The translations under genes and the position numbers were made by a program. The notes beneath the pieces are model-generated. The model did no database searches, was not told the DNA's origin, and saw only the letters and a program-made list of their open reading frames with translations. 60,817 bases of DNA from an uncultured Mucispirillum sp. (GTDB lineage: Bacteria > Chrysiogenota > Deferribacteres > Deferribacterales > Mucispirillaceae): NCBI GenBank assembly GCA_944324465.1, contig CALUWI010000015.1:1-60817 (forward strand), given 5' to 3'. Of the stretch, positions 26,455 to 36,127 are shown piece by piece (the stretch's first letter is position 1; each line of letters begins with the position of its first letter).

Positions 26455-28392
26455 ATGCCAAAAGTAGTTTATGGCTTTCGTAAAGGCGAGCGTCTTGATT
26501 TTAGAAATGTTCAGGAGCAGGACAGACCAGAATCTCCCTTTATCTTTCAAGATGATGTAAACGGAAAGCCTGTAAAGCTTGTAATCAGCTGGCATGGTTT
26601 TTTAGTATATGATGAAGGTATAGATATTGCTGCTGCTATGTGCCAGTTTATGAGGTATGTAAGTGAGCACGGCTGCTGCGGCAGATGTATACCTGGTAAA
26701 AACGGTACAACTCTTTTAGCAGATATTATGGAAGAATTAAGGCTTGACCCAGAACTTGCTAAAATGCAAGAAGCCCTTGATTTAGCAGACAGTATTCAGG
26801 CTACTTCCAAATGTTCATTCGCTCCATCATCAGTCAGCATAGTTAAATCATTTTTAAAAGAATATCCTGAAAAATTACATAAATATCACGATGCAACAAA
26901 GTTAGATTATCATTTTCATATGTCAGCACCATGTACTTCTGCATGTCCTGCACATATCCAGATACCAGAGTTTATAGATGAACTTAGAACAAAAAGATTT
27001 CTGCCTGCATTATCTATTATCAGGGAGCATATGCCGCTGCCTGGTCTTTGCGGCAGAATATGTCCTCACCCTTGTGAAGCTGTCTGCAGACGCGGCGAAG
27101 TGGATGAGCCTATAAATATTATGAATTTAAAACAGTCAGCATGGAATTATGAATATTTTAGAAACCATATACCAAATATTCCAGAGAAAAAAGCACCTAC
27201 TGGTAAAACCTGTGCAGTAATAGGGGCAGGACCTGCAGGTCTTTCTGCTGCATATTATTTAGCTCTTATGGGACATCAGGTTGAAATATTTGATAAAATG
27301 CAGGAGCCGGGTGGAATGACTGCAGCAGGTATTCCAGATTTTAGAGAGCCTAGAGAGCATCTGCAGTATGAAGCAAATATTATAAGAAGTTTGGGAGTAA
27401 ATATTCATTATAATAAAACATTAGGTAATGAAATAACATTAGAATATCTTACAACATCTTATGATGCTGCACTTTTAGCAATAGGTGCATGGCTTCCACA
27501 GGATTCCAGAATTGCAGATATTGAGCAGGTGGAAGGCATATGCAATGGTATCGAGTATTTAGAGCGTGTATCAAAATATGAAAAACCAGTAGAAAACAGC
27601 AAAGTGATAGTTGTAGGCGGCGGAAATACTGCCATAGATTGTGCAAGAACAGCCATTCGTTTTAATAATGATGTTACAGTGTTATACAGGCGGACACGGG
27701 ATGAAATGCCCGCAGAAGATTATGAAATAAAAGATGCAGAAGATGAAGGTGTAAAATTTATGTTTTTAGCTGCACCTGTTAGAGCAGTAGGCGAAAATGG
27801 AAAACTTAAAGGTATAGAATGTAATAAAATGCGGCTTGGTTCACCTGATGCAACAGGCAGAAGAAGCCCTGAAGTTGTAAAAGGGGAAAATTTTATTTTA
27901 GACTGTGATTACCTTATACCTGCAATAGGGCAGAAACCTGATATGAGTTTTATACAGGCAGAAGACGGCTTAGAAATTACTAAATGGAACACAATAGTAT
28001 GTGATAAAGTATATTTTACCACATCTATAAAAGGTGTTTTTGCAGCAGGTGATTGTATTGATGGAGAAAATACAGTAGTAAGAGCAATAGGTGATGGCAA
28101 AAGAGCTGCTCAGATGATGGATAGATATATGATGAGCGGCAGTCCTTATTTAGAGCCTTCAGAAGTTATGGAAAAATATTTATATGATAATAAAATATTC
28201 AGCTATGGGGAAGCACCAGAGCCGCCTAGACCTGTTATTAAAAGATATGAAACAGAAAAACTTCCAGTAGATGAGCGTATTAAAAATTTTCATGAAGTAG
28301 AACAGGCATATGATGAGCATACTGCAGCACTTGAAGCAAGACGCTGCCTTAGGTGTATGCGTGTAGGTATGTTTGCAACAGGAGAGAAATAA
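26455..28392 (+). CDS. SfrB-like NADPH oxidoreductase beta subunit (NuoF-tail plus GltD domain)
   Basis: The 645-residue protein fuses a NuoF-type C-terminal Fe-S domain (CCGRCIPGKNG, then SKCSFAPSSVSIVKSFLKEYPE) with a GltD-like flavoprotein: Cys clusters (CTSACPAHIQIPEF, LCGRICPHPCEAVCRR), FAD site VIGAGPAGLSAAYYL (residues 255-269) and NADPH site VIVVGGGNTAIDCA. This is the build of SfrB from Geobacter SfrAB, a cytoplasmic NADPH-dependent enzyme first described as a soluble Fe(III) reductase. It likely moves electrons between NADPH and an unknown partner. GAGGTAGAG precedes the ATG; the stop overlaps the next ATG (TAATG). Confidence 0.8.
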   Translation: MPKVVYGFRKGERLDFRNVQEQDRPESPFIFQDDVNGKPVKLVISWHGFLVYDEGIDIAAAMCQFMRYVSEHGCCGRCIPGKNGTTLLADIMEELRLDPELAKMQEALDLADSIQATSKCSFAPSSVSIVKSFLKEYPEKLHKYHDATKLDYHFHMSAPCTSACPAHIQIPEFIDELRTKRFLPALSIIREHMPLPGLCGRICPHPCEAVCRRGEVDEPINIMNLKQSAWNYEYFRNHIPNIPEKKAPTGKTCAVIGAGPAGLSAAYYLALMGHQVEIFDKMQEPGGMTAAGIPDFREPREHLQYEANIIRSLGVNIHYNKTLGNEITLEYLTTSYDAALLAIGAWLPQDSRIADIEQVEGICNGIEYLERVSKYEKPVENSKVIVVGGGNTAIDCARTAIRFNNDVTVLYRRTRDEMPAEDYEIKDAEDEGVKFMFLAAPVRAVGENGKLKGIECNKMRLGSPDATGRRSPEVVKGENFILDCDYLIPAIGQKPDMSFIQAEDGLEITKWNTIVCDKVYFTTSIKGVFAAGDCIDGENTVVRAIGDGKRAAQMMDRYMMSGSPYLEPSEVMEKYLYDNKIFSYGEAPEPPRPVIKRYETEKLPVDERIKNFHEVEQAYDEHTAALEARRCLRCMRVGMFATGEK

Positions 28393-30536
28393 TGGATAGA
28401 TATATTACAATTAATGACAAAAAGTACCCCTTTAAAGAGGGTGAAACAATACTAATGGTTGCAGAACGCAATAATATCCATATTCCTGTGCTTTGTTATA
28501 TTAGAGATATTGCTGAAACTGGAGCATGCAGAATATGCCTTGTGGAAGTAGAAGGTGTACCACAGCCTGTTGCGTCATGTTCTGCTTTTGCTACTGACGG
28601 TATGGTAGTGCATACTGATACAGAGGAAGTAAAAAGACATAGATTAAAAGCATTAGAATTTATACTTTTAAAGCATCCATTAAAATGCGGGATATGTGAA
28701 AATGCAGAAGACTGTGTATTAAGAGAGCTTGCCCGTCAAATGGGTTTAAGTGAAGTAACTGATGTAGAAGAAGTTGAACATCATCCGCTGCAGGACTGGA
28801 ATATGCTTTTATATGACAGAGATGCATGTGTTTTATGTATGAGATGCGTGAATGTATGCAGAGATGTGGCAGGATGCGATGCAATAGATGTTGTTGCCCG
28901 CGGTAATAATGCTCATATTGAGCCGGTAACTGAACCACTGAACTGTGATTTCTGCGGTATGTGTGTAGACAGCTGCCCAGTTGGAGCTATAAAGGATAAA
29001 CCATTTACTGATTCTTTAAAAGTGTGGGAGTTAGAATATATTAATACTACATGCTCTTTCTGCCCTGTAGGCTGTAAAATTAATTACGGTGTACATCAAA
29101 ACCAGATACACAGAACAAGGCTTTCCTGTGGCACATCTATTTGCTCTAAAGGCCGTTACGGGTTTAAGTTTTTAGATATTGATAAAAGAATAAAATCGCC
29201 ACTGGTAAAAAAAGATGGTGTTTTTATAAAAACAGACTGGCATGATGCAATGGATAAAGTGTATCACGGCTTAACTGAACATGGGATAGAAAACAGTATT
29301 ATTGTTGCAGGGGGCTGGCTTTCAAATGAAGAACTTTTCAGTTATAAAGCATTAGCAGATAAAACAGGTATGAAGTTTATAACAGAGGCAGAAGTTTATT
29401 TTGGCAGATTTGCCCGCCTTTTTAAAGACAAGTTTGGTCATTATGAAAGTGTAGGTACATTAGAAGAAGTGGAAAATTCTGATGTAATATTTGTTATAGG
29501 TGCAGATTTTGCACGAGAAAATGTTGGTGTAAAATGGAGTGTTATTAAAGCAATCCGTAAAAATAATGCTAAAGTTATAACAATAGGACTGCAAAGATAT
29601 GATTATGAAGAAAGGACATTTTTAAGCCTTATTGCAGATTATGCAGATTTTGCAGGTGAATTTGAAAAAATTAAATCATCAGATAAAAATATCTATACAG
29701 CTTTAAGAAAGCAGATTTCTTCCAACGCTAAAATATCAATAATAGTTGGCAACGAATATTTCTGCGGAGAAAGTCAGCTGGAATCTATTTTATCATTTGC
29801 AGATTATATAGGACAGGATAAATTAAGAGCGTTCATATTAACTTATGATAAATTTAACTATGTGGGCAGCTTATATGCAGGCGGGTTAACTATTGATGAG
29901 GCAGTAAGTATTTCCCCTAAAGCTGTATTTGCACTAGCAGTTAACCCATCAACAGGTAAAAATGAAGAACTTATGCATTTAATAGAAAATGCTGAATTTT
30001 ATGCTACACCAGATATGTTTTTAACAGGGACAGTAAATAAAGCAGATGTTGTGCTTCCTGTTATGTCTGTTTTAGAATCAAATGGCACAGCAGTAAGTCT
30101 TGATGGCAGACTTTTACGCACTAAAAGGGTAGTGCAAAGCCCTGTAAACAGCAAAAGCAACCTTGAAATTGCTCATATATTAGGTGATTATTTCAGAAAA
30201 AAAATAGATAAGGATGCTGAAAATGTTTTTAAGCAGATTGCTCTAAGTTTAGGCTTTAATGCAGATGATTATGAAAGTACAGAAGAAGTATATAGAGTAA
30301 AAGATAAAATCTTTAATAAAACAGAATATTCATATACTGAGCCAGAATACAGAGAGCGTGTAGTATATGTAAACCCAAGACATCATGAAGGCGTATTAAC
30401 TAAAATAATATTTGCCCATGAAGAAGAAAATTATCCTAATTTTCCAGAAATAGAAAAATATATTTCCCCAGGTTATGCCCGTTCAGGAAGTATATTAGAT
30501 AATTTAGCAAAAGGAGTAAAATTAATACCTAGATAA
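28392..30536 (+). CDS. SfrA-like alpha subunit (NuoG/formate dehydrogenase-like Fe-S protein)
   Basis: The 714-residue protein begins with a [2Fe-2S] ferredoxin domain (HIPVLCYI, ACRICLVEVEG, ASCSAF), a His/Cys cluster (HPLKCGICENAEDC), two [4Fe-4S] ferredoxin clusters (CVLCMRCVNVC, CDFCGMCVDSCPVGAI) and then a molybdopterin-oxidoreductase-like domain with its own Cys motif (CSFCPVGCKINYG, CSKGRYG). The Mo domain is short and shows no obvious Cys/Sec ligand segment, as in NuoG, so it may be purely electron-transferring. A frame opens at 28353, but GGAGAG and the TAATG overlap fix the start at 28392. It forms an operon with the SfrB-like gene. Confidence 0.8.
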   Translation: MDRYITINDKKYPFKEGETILMVAERNNIHIPVLCYIRDIAETGACRICLVEVEGVPQPVASCSAFATDGMVVHTDTEEVKRHRLKALEFILLKHPLKCGICENAEDCVLRELARQMGLSEVTDVEEVEHHPLQDWNMLLYDRDACVLCMRCVNVCRDVAGCDAIDVVARGNNAHIEPVTEPLNCDFCGMCVDSCPVGAIKDKPFTDSLKVWELEYINTTCSFCPVGCKINYGVHQNQIHRTRLSCGTSICSKGRYGFKFLDIDKRIKSPLVKKDGVFIKTDWHDAMDKVYHGLTEHGIENSIIVAGGWLSNEELFSYKALADKTGMKFITEAEVYFGRFARLFKDKFGHYESVGTLEEVENSDVIFVIGADFARENVGVKWSVIKAIRKNNAKVITIGLQRYDYEERTFLSLIADYADFAGEFEKIKSSDKNIYTALRKQISSNAKISIIVGNEYFCGESQLESILSFADYIGQDKLRAFILTYDKFNYVGSLYAGGLTIDEAVSISPKAVFALAVNPSTGKNEELMHLIENAEFYATPDMFLTGTVNKADVVLPVMSVLESNGTAVSLDGRLLRTKRVVQSPVNSKSNLEIAHILGDYFRKKIDKDAENVFKQIALSLGFNADDYESTEEVYRVKDKIFNKTEYSYTEPEYRERVVYVNPRHHEGVLTKIIFAHEEENYPNFPEIEKYISPGYARSGSILDNLAKGVKLIPR

Positions 30537-30559
30537 AAGCCGCAGGCAAGGGGGCAGGT

Positions 30560-31072
30560 ATGTATATTAAAGTAGTATTAAGTATTATTTTATCAGCAGT
30601 AATCCCATTTTGCAGTTATGCACAGAATGAATCTGCAATGGCAGCATCCATGGTGAATAATTTAACTGTTCATAACTCAAAAAGTGTTATTATTCCAGGT
30701 GATAATGGAGTATTAAATGAGTATTTTGAAAAAACAGGCTCGCAGAATGTGTCAGTACATAGTATGGAGCTTATATATAACGGCATACGCTCTACTTTTC
30801 AAATAGGCACAAATATTGCCATAACACAAAACGGCAGGCTGGTTTTTGCTCAAAAAGATGATAAAGTATATGTAAAAGCTCACAGCGACTGTAAGGAAGA
30901 TTTAAAAATACAGCTTGGCAGTGTAAAATATATGTATCATAAAAATTATGTGGCTGTACAATATAAAGACAGCGAATTTAAGTTTAATGAAGCAGTGTAT
31001 GATAAAAGTAAATCAAATTTTAAAGTATATAATAACGGGCAGTATGTAAAAACAGTTGAAATGAAAAAGTAA
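30560..31072 (+). CDS. Exported protein of unknown function
   Basis: The 170-residue protein has a clear signal peptide (first 21 residues, ending FCSYA) and a beta-rich body without motifs I recognise (MELIYNGIRSTFQIG, ITQNGRLVFAQKDDKVYVKA). It starts 23 bases after the SfrA-like gene behind AGGGGGCAGG, so it may be co-transcribed, and it converges with ubiE with a four-base gap. Confidence 0.7.
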   Translation: MYIKVVLSIILSAVIPFCSYAQNESAMAASMVNNLTVHNSKSVIIPGDNGVLNEYFEKTGSQNVSVHSMELIYNGIRSTFQIGTNIAITQNGRLVFAQKDDKVYVKAHSDCKEDLKIQLGSVKYMYHKNYVAVQYKDSEFKFNEAVYDKSKSNFKVYNNGQYVKTVEMKK

Positions 31073-31076
31073 GTAA

Positions 31077-31778
31077 TTACTTTTCCATAACAGCTATTGT
31101 AACAGCTCCAAAAACAAGTGATTTAAATGTTATATTTTTAAATCCAGCATCTTCTATTAACTGCCTGTATTCTTTACGCTTAGGGAAGTGGTAAACTGAT
31201 TCAGGCAGATATTTATATGCTTTTTTAGAAGAAAATATTCCGCCTATTACTGGCAGTATATACATAAAATATAGCTTATAAAAAAAGCCTGTAAATGAGT
31301 TTTCTGGTTTTGTAAGTTCTAATATGCATACTTTCCCGCCAGGCTTAATTACCCGCCTGAATTCAGAAAGTCCTTTCAGTTTGTTTGTAACATTTCTAAA
31401 TCCAAAAGCAATAGTTAACCTGTCAAAAGAGTTATCTTTAAAGGGAAGGTTATGAGCATCAGCTGCAGAAAGGGGACACGCTGGTATTTTTTCTCTGCAG
31501 TGGTGCAGCATATTTATACTGAAATCACCGCCAAATACATGGCATAAAGGGTGCTGTTTTTTTATTTCTATTATCATATCACCTGTGCCGCAGGCTAAAT
31601 CAAGCACTTTATGGTTATCATTAATTTCTGCAAGCTGTATAGCTTTTTTACGCCATTTATCATCCATGGCAAAGCTTAATACACCGTTTAAAAAGTCATA
31701 TTTATCTGCAATATTATCAAACATACTTTGTATGTTTTTAGATTTTTCTTCATTTGTTATATTTTCATTATTAGGCAT
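31077..31778 (-). CDS. ubiE: Demethylmenaquinone / 2-polyprenyl methyltransferase UbiE/MenG
   Basis: The 233-residue protein has KSKNIQSMFDNIADKYDFLN near the N-terminus, motif I KVLDLACGTGDMIIEI, LSAADAHNLPFKDNSFDRLTIAFGFRNV and EFRRVIKPGGKVCILELTKPE: the full UbiE/MenG signature at usual length. It methylates demethylmenaquinol in the last step of menaquinone synthesis, the quinone feeding anaerobic reductases. AAAGGATG lies before the ATG. It overlaps the upstream phosphatase gene by 22 bases, so it is the last gene of a signalling operon, an odd pairing. Confidence 0.93.
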   Translation of the reverse strand: MPNNENITNEEKSKNIQSMFDNIADKYDFLNGVLSFAMDDKWRKKAIQLAEINDNHKVLDLACGTGDMIIEIKKQHPLCHVFGGDFSINMLHHCREKIPACPLSAADAHNLPFKDNSFDRLTIAFGFRNVTNKLKGLSEFRRVIKPGGKVCILELTKPENSFTGFFYKLYFMYILPVIGGIFSSKKAYKYLPESVYHFPKRKEYRQLIEDAGFKNITFKSLVFGAVTIAVMEK

Positions 31779-33334
31779 GTAAAATCATCCTTTTGAAGAC
31801 TTGTATCTGTAACAAGCTCTTGATATAAAGATTCTGCTATATCTTTTGAATTTTTTTCAGATAGTGCATTTACTAAACAAAGTAAATCATCAAGAGAAGA
31901 ATATTCTATTAATCCATCGGTATATATAAAAATAATGCTGTCATCATCTATTTTAATAGATTTTGATTTATAATCTTCCAGCATAATACCCATAGGCATA
32001 TAGTCAGAAGTCATGTATTCTATTTTATTATTTTTTGAAAGAACAGCAGCAGGGTCATGACCGCATGAAATATATTCAAGCTCTTTAGTATCGCTGTGAT
32101 ATACTCCAAAAAAGCTGGTAATAAACCTGTCGCCAAAGTTTTTAGATATTAAAAACTGGTTTAAGTTAGTAACTTTTGCAGTAAGTTCATCGGAGGATTT
32201 AAAATGTGACATAAATACACTAAGAACAACAGTAAGAACTGCTGCTGAATAACCTTTTCCACATACATCAGCAACACAGAAAATGTAGTCATTGCCTATC
32301 TGCATAAGGTTTACAAAGTCGCCCCCTGCGTTCCTTGCAGGATAGCTTATTCCATATATTTTATCGTTATTATTAAGCTGGATAGTTCGTTTAACAAATT
32401 TATTTAAAATTTCTGCAGTATGTGCAATCTCAGTTTCTTCTATTTTAAATTTTGTAAGTGCTTCATGGTTTAAGGCATTTTCTGTAGCAATAGAAACAAT
32501 GCTTGATACAAGAGATGAAAAATCCTTATCAGGCACAATATCTACAATAATATTAAAAAGAGCAAACCTTAAATCTGATGATTTATCATAGATAAAAAAA
32601 GTATTTTTTATATTAAATTTTGATGAAATAACTTCATTTTCCACAAATATAGTTTCACCAATATTCATAATATAATCTTTAAGGGGCATATCATATATTG
32701 TAATGCTTTCTATTAAATCTTCCTCATTTACACCTATGCCGTGAAATTCATTATTATATATAGCACAGACTGCATCAGCAGAAAATACATCCATAAAAAA
32801 GGAAAGTGACATAGAGATAACTTCTTCTATCTCAAGTCCCATAAAAATTATACTTGCTCTTTTTACGAAGTCTACTTTTTTCTGGTAGTCTATGTATAAA
32901 TCCATCTGCCTTTCTTTTGAAAAAAGCTCTACAGAGCGTTTGCCAAAATAAGGTGCAATAAATATAATTTTTTCTTCCAAATCTTCAGGCAGCGGGCTTT
33001 CAAAAGTAATAATATGTGTTACTCTTGAATTGTGTGAGAAAAATATTGCAGAATCTATGTGGTATGTATAGTCAAAGTATGATATATCAAGATTAATATT
33101 TTTTAAAAATACTTCATCTTTTTTAAAGCCAAGTTCATATATATCAAAAGTAGCATAAATATCAGAATTAATATACTGGCATGGTTCGCATATATTGCCT
33201 ATTACATCCCATATATGATACTTGCCTACACAGCATTTTGTAAAAAGCTCATTAATATGCTTAATAAAATCTTCTGTTGTATCAGATGAAACAATATTTA
33301 ATAAGTCTGATATATTAGTATCATTAGTTGCCAT
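31757..33334 (-). CDS. SpoIIE/PP2C-type serine phosphatase with sensory N-terminus
   Basis: The 525-residue protein ends in a PP2C-like SpoIIE domain (residues about 320-525): YPARNAGGDFVNLMQ, IFCVADVCGKGYSAAVLTV, ISCGHDPAAVL, SIIFIYTDGLIEYS, all metal-binding aspartates visible. The N-terminal 300 residues include a GAF-like region. It probably dephosphorylates an anti-sigma antagonist or similar partner, controlled by the neighbouring receiver protein. A GTG at 33346 opens the frame, but ATG 33334 gives a typical 11-base overlap with the HDOD gene. Confidence 0.85.
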   Translation of the reverse strand: MATNDTNISDLLNIVSSDTTEDFIKHINELFTKCCVGKYHIWDVIGNICEPCQYINSDIYATFDIYELGFKKDEVFLKNINLDISYFDYTYHIDSAIFFSHNSRVTHIITFESPLPEDLEEKIIFIAPYFGKRSVELFSKERQMDLYIDYQKKVDFVKRASIIFMGLEIEEVISMSLSFFMDVFSADAVCAIYNNEFHGIGVNEEDLIESITIYDMPLKDYIMNIGETIFVENEVISSKFNIKNTFFIYDKSSDLRFALFNIIVDIVPDKDFSSLVSSIVSIATENALNHEALTKFKIEETEIAHTAEILNKFVKRTIQLNNNDKIYGISYPARNAGGDFVNLMQIGNDYIFCVADVCGKGYSAAVLTVVLSVFMSHFKSSDELTAKVTNLNQFLISKNFGDRFITSFFGVYHSDTKELEYISCGHDPAAVLSKNNKIEYMTSDYMPMGIMLEDYKSKSIKIDDDSIIFIYTDGLIEYSSLDDLLCLVNALSEKNSKDIAESLYQELVTDTSLQKDDFTCLIMKI

Positions 33335-34415
33335 CTGTATTATCACTTAAAATAGTTTGTATAGATTCTTTTAATGTATCTATATCTTGTATCTGGTATG
33401 TTGAGCTGAGCTGATAAAGATATTCATCCATATTATCTTTATCATGGTCAATATTATTTGCAGCAGCAACAACTCTGCCATATAATTCAGGACCTGCATC
33501 ATGGTGAGTCTTAACAGCTTCTACAATGGCAGGGGCAACAGACCATTTATTCATAATAACAGATGCAATTTCTGCATGGTCGCACCCAAGCTGTTCTCTT
33601 TCGTCCTGCACACATTCTACTTCTTTTACAAGAAAATCTGCCATTACTACCTTGCCTATATCATGCATTAAACCTGCCATATAAAGAGCATCGCAGTCCT
33701 GCTGCAGGTGTTTACCAATTTCAGAAGAAATTAATGCTACATTATAAGCATGCTGCCACATAGCCTGTCCAGTAGTTTTATACATATTAAATGGTTTTTG
33801 GTAATACTGGTCTAAAGAGATAGCAAGAGCAATATTTTTTACAGAGCTGAACCCTAAAAGCATAGTAGCTCTGTCTATGGAAGCTATTTCTTTACGGACA
33901 CCATAAAATGGAGAGTTTACAAGTTTAATAACTTTAGAAGATATCCCTTGGTCCATTTTGATTTTTGAAGTAACCTGTCCTATTGCTGCCTGAGAAGTAT
34001 TGCATGTTAATTTAATTAACTCTTGAGCAATAGTTGGCAGTGTAGGAATATTTTCAGCTTTTGCAATAATTTTAATACGGAGTGTTTCATAATCTCTTTC
34101 ATTAACTGCTGCATCCTGAGTCTGTGAGCGGACAAGTTTAGACATTATAGCATCAGCATTTAATGGCGGAAAAAGTATTCCAGAAATTCTGTATTCTTTT
34201 ATATTAGATATAACAGTTTTATTTGGAGTGGTCAGATAGAAAAATACTGGCACGCCAAAATTGCGTTTTGGTATTTTATAAAGCACTTCTAATGATGATA
34301 TTTCAAAAATTAAAGCATCTTTTGCATCAGCTCCATTTGAAACATTTGCTTTACCATTCAGCAGTTTTTTAAATGTAAGTAATCCGTTTTCACTTCCAAT
34401 AAAGTGTATATTCAT
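33324..34415 (-). CDS. HDOD-domain signalling protein
   Basis: The 363-residue protein has an N-terminal receiver-like alpha/beta domain (about 105 residues, without a convincing phospho-Asp) followed by an HDOD domain: LPTLPTIAQELIKLTC, IKMDQGISSKVIKLVNSPFYG, ATMLLGFSSVKNIALA and a retained HD-like ALYMAGLMHDIGKVVMA. HDOD proteins act as regulatory scaffolds in bacterial signalling and are usually catalytically degenerate; here H-D is present, so hydrolase activity is possible. It lies between the receiver gene and the phosphatase gene in the same operon. Confidence 0.85.
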   Translation of the reverse strand: MNIHFIGSENGLLTFKKLLNGKANVSNGADAKDALIFEISSLEVLYKIPKRNFGVPVFFYLTTPNKTVISNIKEYRISGILFPPLNADAIMSKLVRSQTQDAAVNERDYETLRIKIIAKAENIPTLPTIAQELIKLTCNTSQAAIGQVTSKIKMDQGISSKVIKLVNSPFYGVRKEIASIDRATMLLGFSSVKNIALAISLDQYYQKPFNMYKTTGQAMWQHAYNVALISSEIGKHLQQDCDALYMAGLMHDIGKVVMADFLVKEVECVQDEREQLGCDHAEIASVIMNKWSVAPAIVEAVKTHHDAGPELYGRVVAAANNIDHDKDNMDEYLYQLSSTYQIQDIDTLKESIQTILSDNTDGN

Positions 34416-34433
34416 AAGTATTCCATTTATTAA

Positions 34434-34793
34434 TTATTTTACAAAATTATCTATTGATTCTACTAATTCTTTAGGAGAAAATGGTTTTGTAATATATTTA
34501 TCTGCACCAGAAGCAAGCCCTATTTTAATGTCATCTTCACTGGCATTAGCTGTTAAAAGAATAATAGGAGTTTTTGCAAATTCTGGCAGTTCTCTGATTT
34601 TTTTAGTGGCTTCAATACCTGTCATACCAGGCATCATAACATCTAAAACTATTGCATCAGGTTTATTTTCTTTTGCAAGTTCAATAGCTGTTTCGCCGTT
34701 TCCTGCTTCTATTATTTCATATCCGCATTTAGACATATAAAGTGCGATAACTTTGCGGAGTCTAAGTTCATCATCTGCAATTAAAACTTTCAT
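34434..34793 (-). CDS. Single-domain response regulator (CheY-like receiver)
   Basis: The 119-residue protein is a receiver domain only: acidic pair D7-D8, phosphoacceptor D51 in AIVLDVMMPG, Thr in ILLTAN and Lys in ITKPFSP. It has no output domain, so it must act through a partner, most likely the HDOD or SpoIIE proteins encoded directly downstream. Its start overlaps the stop of the sensor-like gene by four bases. Confidence 0.93.
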   Translation of the reverse strand: MKVLIADDELRLRKVIALYMSKCGYEIIEAGNGETAIELAKENKPDAIVLDVMMPGMTGIEATKKIRELPEFAKTPIILLTANASEDDIKIGLASGADKYITKPFSPKELVESIDNFVK

Positions 34794-35371
34794 TTTGCAA
34801 ACCTCAGTGTAAGAGTATCAAGAGTATAAGTGAATTCTATATTAAATTCAGCAAAAAATCTGGCGAAGATTTTATATATTTCTGGGTTTTTAGTTTCTTC
34901 AGCTTTTTTAATGTATAAAACATTATCTCTTGAAGAAATAGTCATTTCTGCAGTGCATTTTCTAATTTCTTCGCATAAGATAAGTTCCAGCAGAGTTTTT
35001 GCTACATAGCTGTTAGTTTCCCATGTATTCATATCTTCAAAAAAACATGAAATATTAATATTCTGCTCTTTAATAGTGCTTCTTAAATCTTCTATCACTT
35101 TACCTGTAATTTTTACAGGGTCAAATGTTTCTTTATCATTTCGTATTGGTTTGCCTAATATATAGTTAAACAATACTTCCATTCCTTTATCATAAACATC
35201 AAGAAAGTATGATGATTCTACAATCATATCTGCCATACTGTCAGTATCATCACTAAGACCAAATTTAAAAAGGCTGACAGTAGCTACAACCATAGCAGTA
35301 GATGTGCGTAAGTTGTGAGAAAAATATTCTCTTACAACACTAAGGTCATTTATAAGTGTATCTGAATTCAT
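34790..35371 (-). CDS. Histidine-kinase-like dimerisation domain protein lacking a visible ATPase core
   Basis: The 193-residue protein starts with VVREYFSHNLRTSTAMV, closely resembling the kinase H-box (usually SHELRTPL), with H19 as candidate phosphoacceptor. After that helical part, residues 95-193 have only a loose resemblance to the kinase ATP-binding fold; I cannot find the G1 (DxGxG) or G2 boxes. It may be a histidine phosphotransfer protein or a degenerate kinase that passes phosphate to the receiver encoded immediately downstream. GGCGG precedes the ATG. Confidence 0.6.
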   Translation of the reverse strand: MNSDTLINDLSVVREYFSHNLRTSTAMVVATVSLFKFGLSDDTDSMADMIVESSYFLDVYDKGMEVLFNYILGKPIRNDKETFDPVKITGKVIEDLRSTIKEQNINISCFFEDMNTWETNSYVAKTLLELILCEEIRKCTAEMTISSRDNVLYIKKAEETKNPEIYKIFARFFAEFNIEFTYTLDTLTLRFAK

Positions 35372-35626
35372 AACACCGCCTTATATTATACTTTATTAAA
35401 CAGCATATAAAATTAATAAAATAAAATCAACTAAAATAATAAAGATATTATTCTTCAAAACAAAATATAAAATTTTTATTTACATCTGTCTGGTAAAATA
35501 TATATATCTGTATAAAATTTTTTTAAATTATAAAATGAAAATGTATTTATCTTATATATTTTTTATATTTACATATAAAAATTTGTATAGCATACTATAT
35601 ATTATTTATCAAATATGAGGTGTATA

Positions 35627-36043
35627 ATGGAAAGTGATTGCATATTTTGTAAAATTATTGCAGGGGAAATTCCTTCCTGTAAGGTATATGAAGATGAGAA
35701 TTTTCTAGCTTTTATGGATATTAATCCGGCTGTTCGCGGCCATACACTTGTTATACCAAAACACCACTGCCGCAACCTGCTTGATACTCCAGATAATGTG
35801 GGAGAAGGTTTTTATCCTGTACTTAAAAAAGTGGCAAATGCAGTAAAGGCTGCTTTTAATGCAGAAGGTATATATATGTTTCAGCAAAATGAGCCTGCTT
35901 CTGGTCAGGAAGTGTTCCATTCTCATGTACATATTATTCCAAGATATAATAATGACGATTTTGGCAAACACACTCCGCCAAGATTAAAAGTAGAAATTCT
36001 GGAAATTGCAAAAGATGCAGAAAAGATTAAAAAACATATATAA
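35627..36043 (+). CDS. HIT-family nucleotide-binding protein (HINT-like)
   Basis: The 138-residue protein begins ESDCIFCKIIAGEIPS with the zinc-type CxxC and contains the histidine triad VFHSHVHIIPRY (H98, H100, H102). It hydrolyses or transfers adenylyl groups from phosphoramidate-like or dinucleotide substrates. An ATG at 35615 opens the frame, but the GAGGT at 35617-35621 marks 35627 as the start. It is a single-gene unit with its own terminator. Confidence 0.92.
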   Translation: MESDCIFCKIIAGEIPSCKVYEDENFLAFMDINPAVRGHTLVIPKHHCRNLLDTPDNVGEGFYPVLKKVANAVKAAFNAEGIYMFQQNEPASGQEVFHSHVHIIPRYNNDDFGKHTPPRLKVEILEIAKDAEKIKKHI

Positions 36044-36087
36044 TCATATATAATTGTGTGTTTTGCTTAAAAATTATGCAGAAATAC

Positions 36088-36127
36088 AGGCAGATATTAG
36101 TGCAGACTAAGTATCTGCCTTTTTTTT
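36088..36127 (+). terminator. Intrinsic terminator of the HIT gene
   Basis: AGGCAGATA (36088-36096) and TATCTGCCT (36112-36120) form a perfect 9-bp stem with a 15-base loop, followed by seven T. Confidence 0.9.

Noticed and set aside
29041-30536. SfrA-like subunit as a catalytic formate dehydrogenase
   Set aside because: I cannot find the Cys/Sec ligand segment and the domain is too short; the NuoG/SfrA-type assignment fits better.
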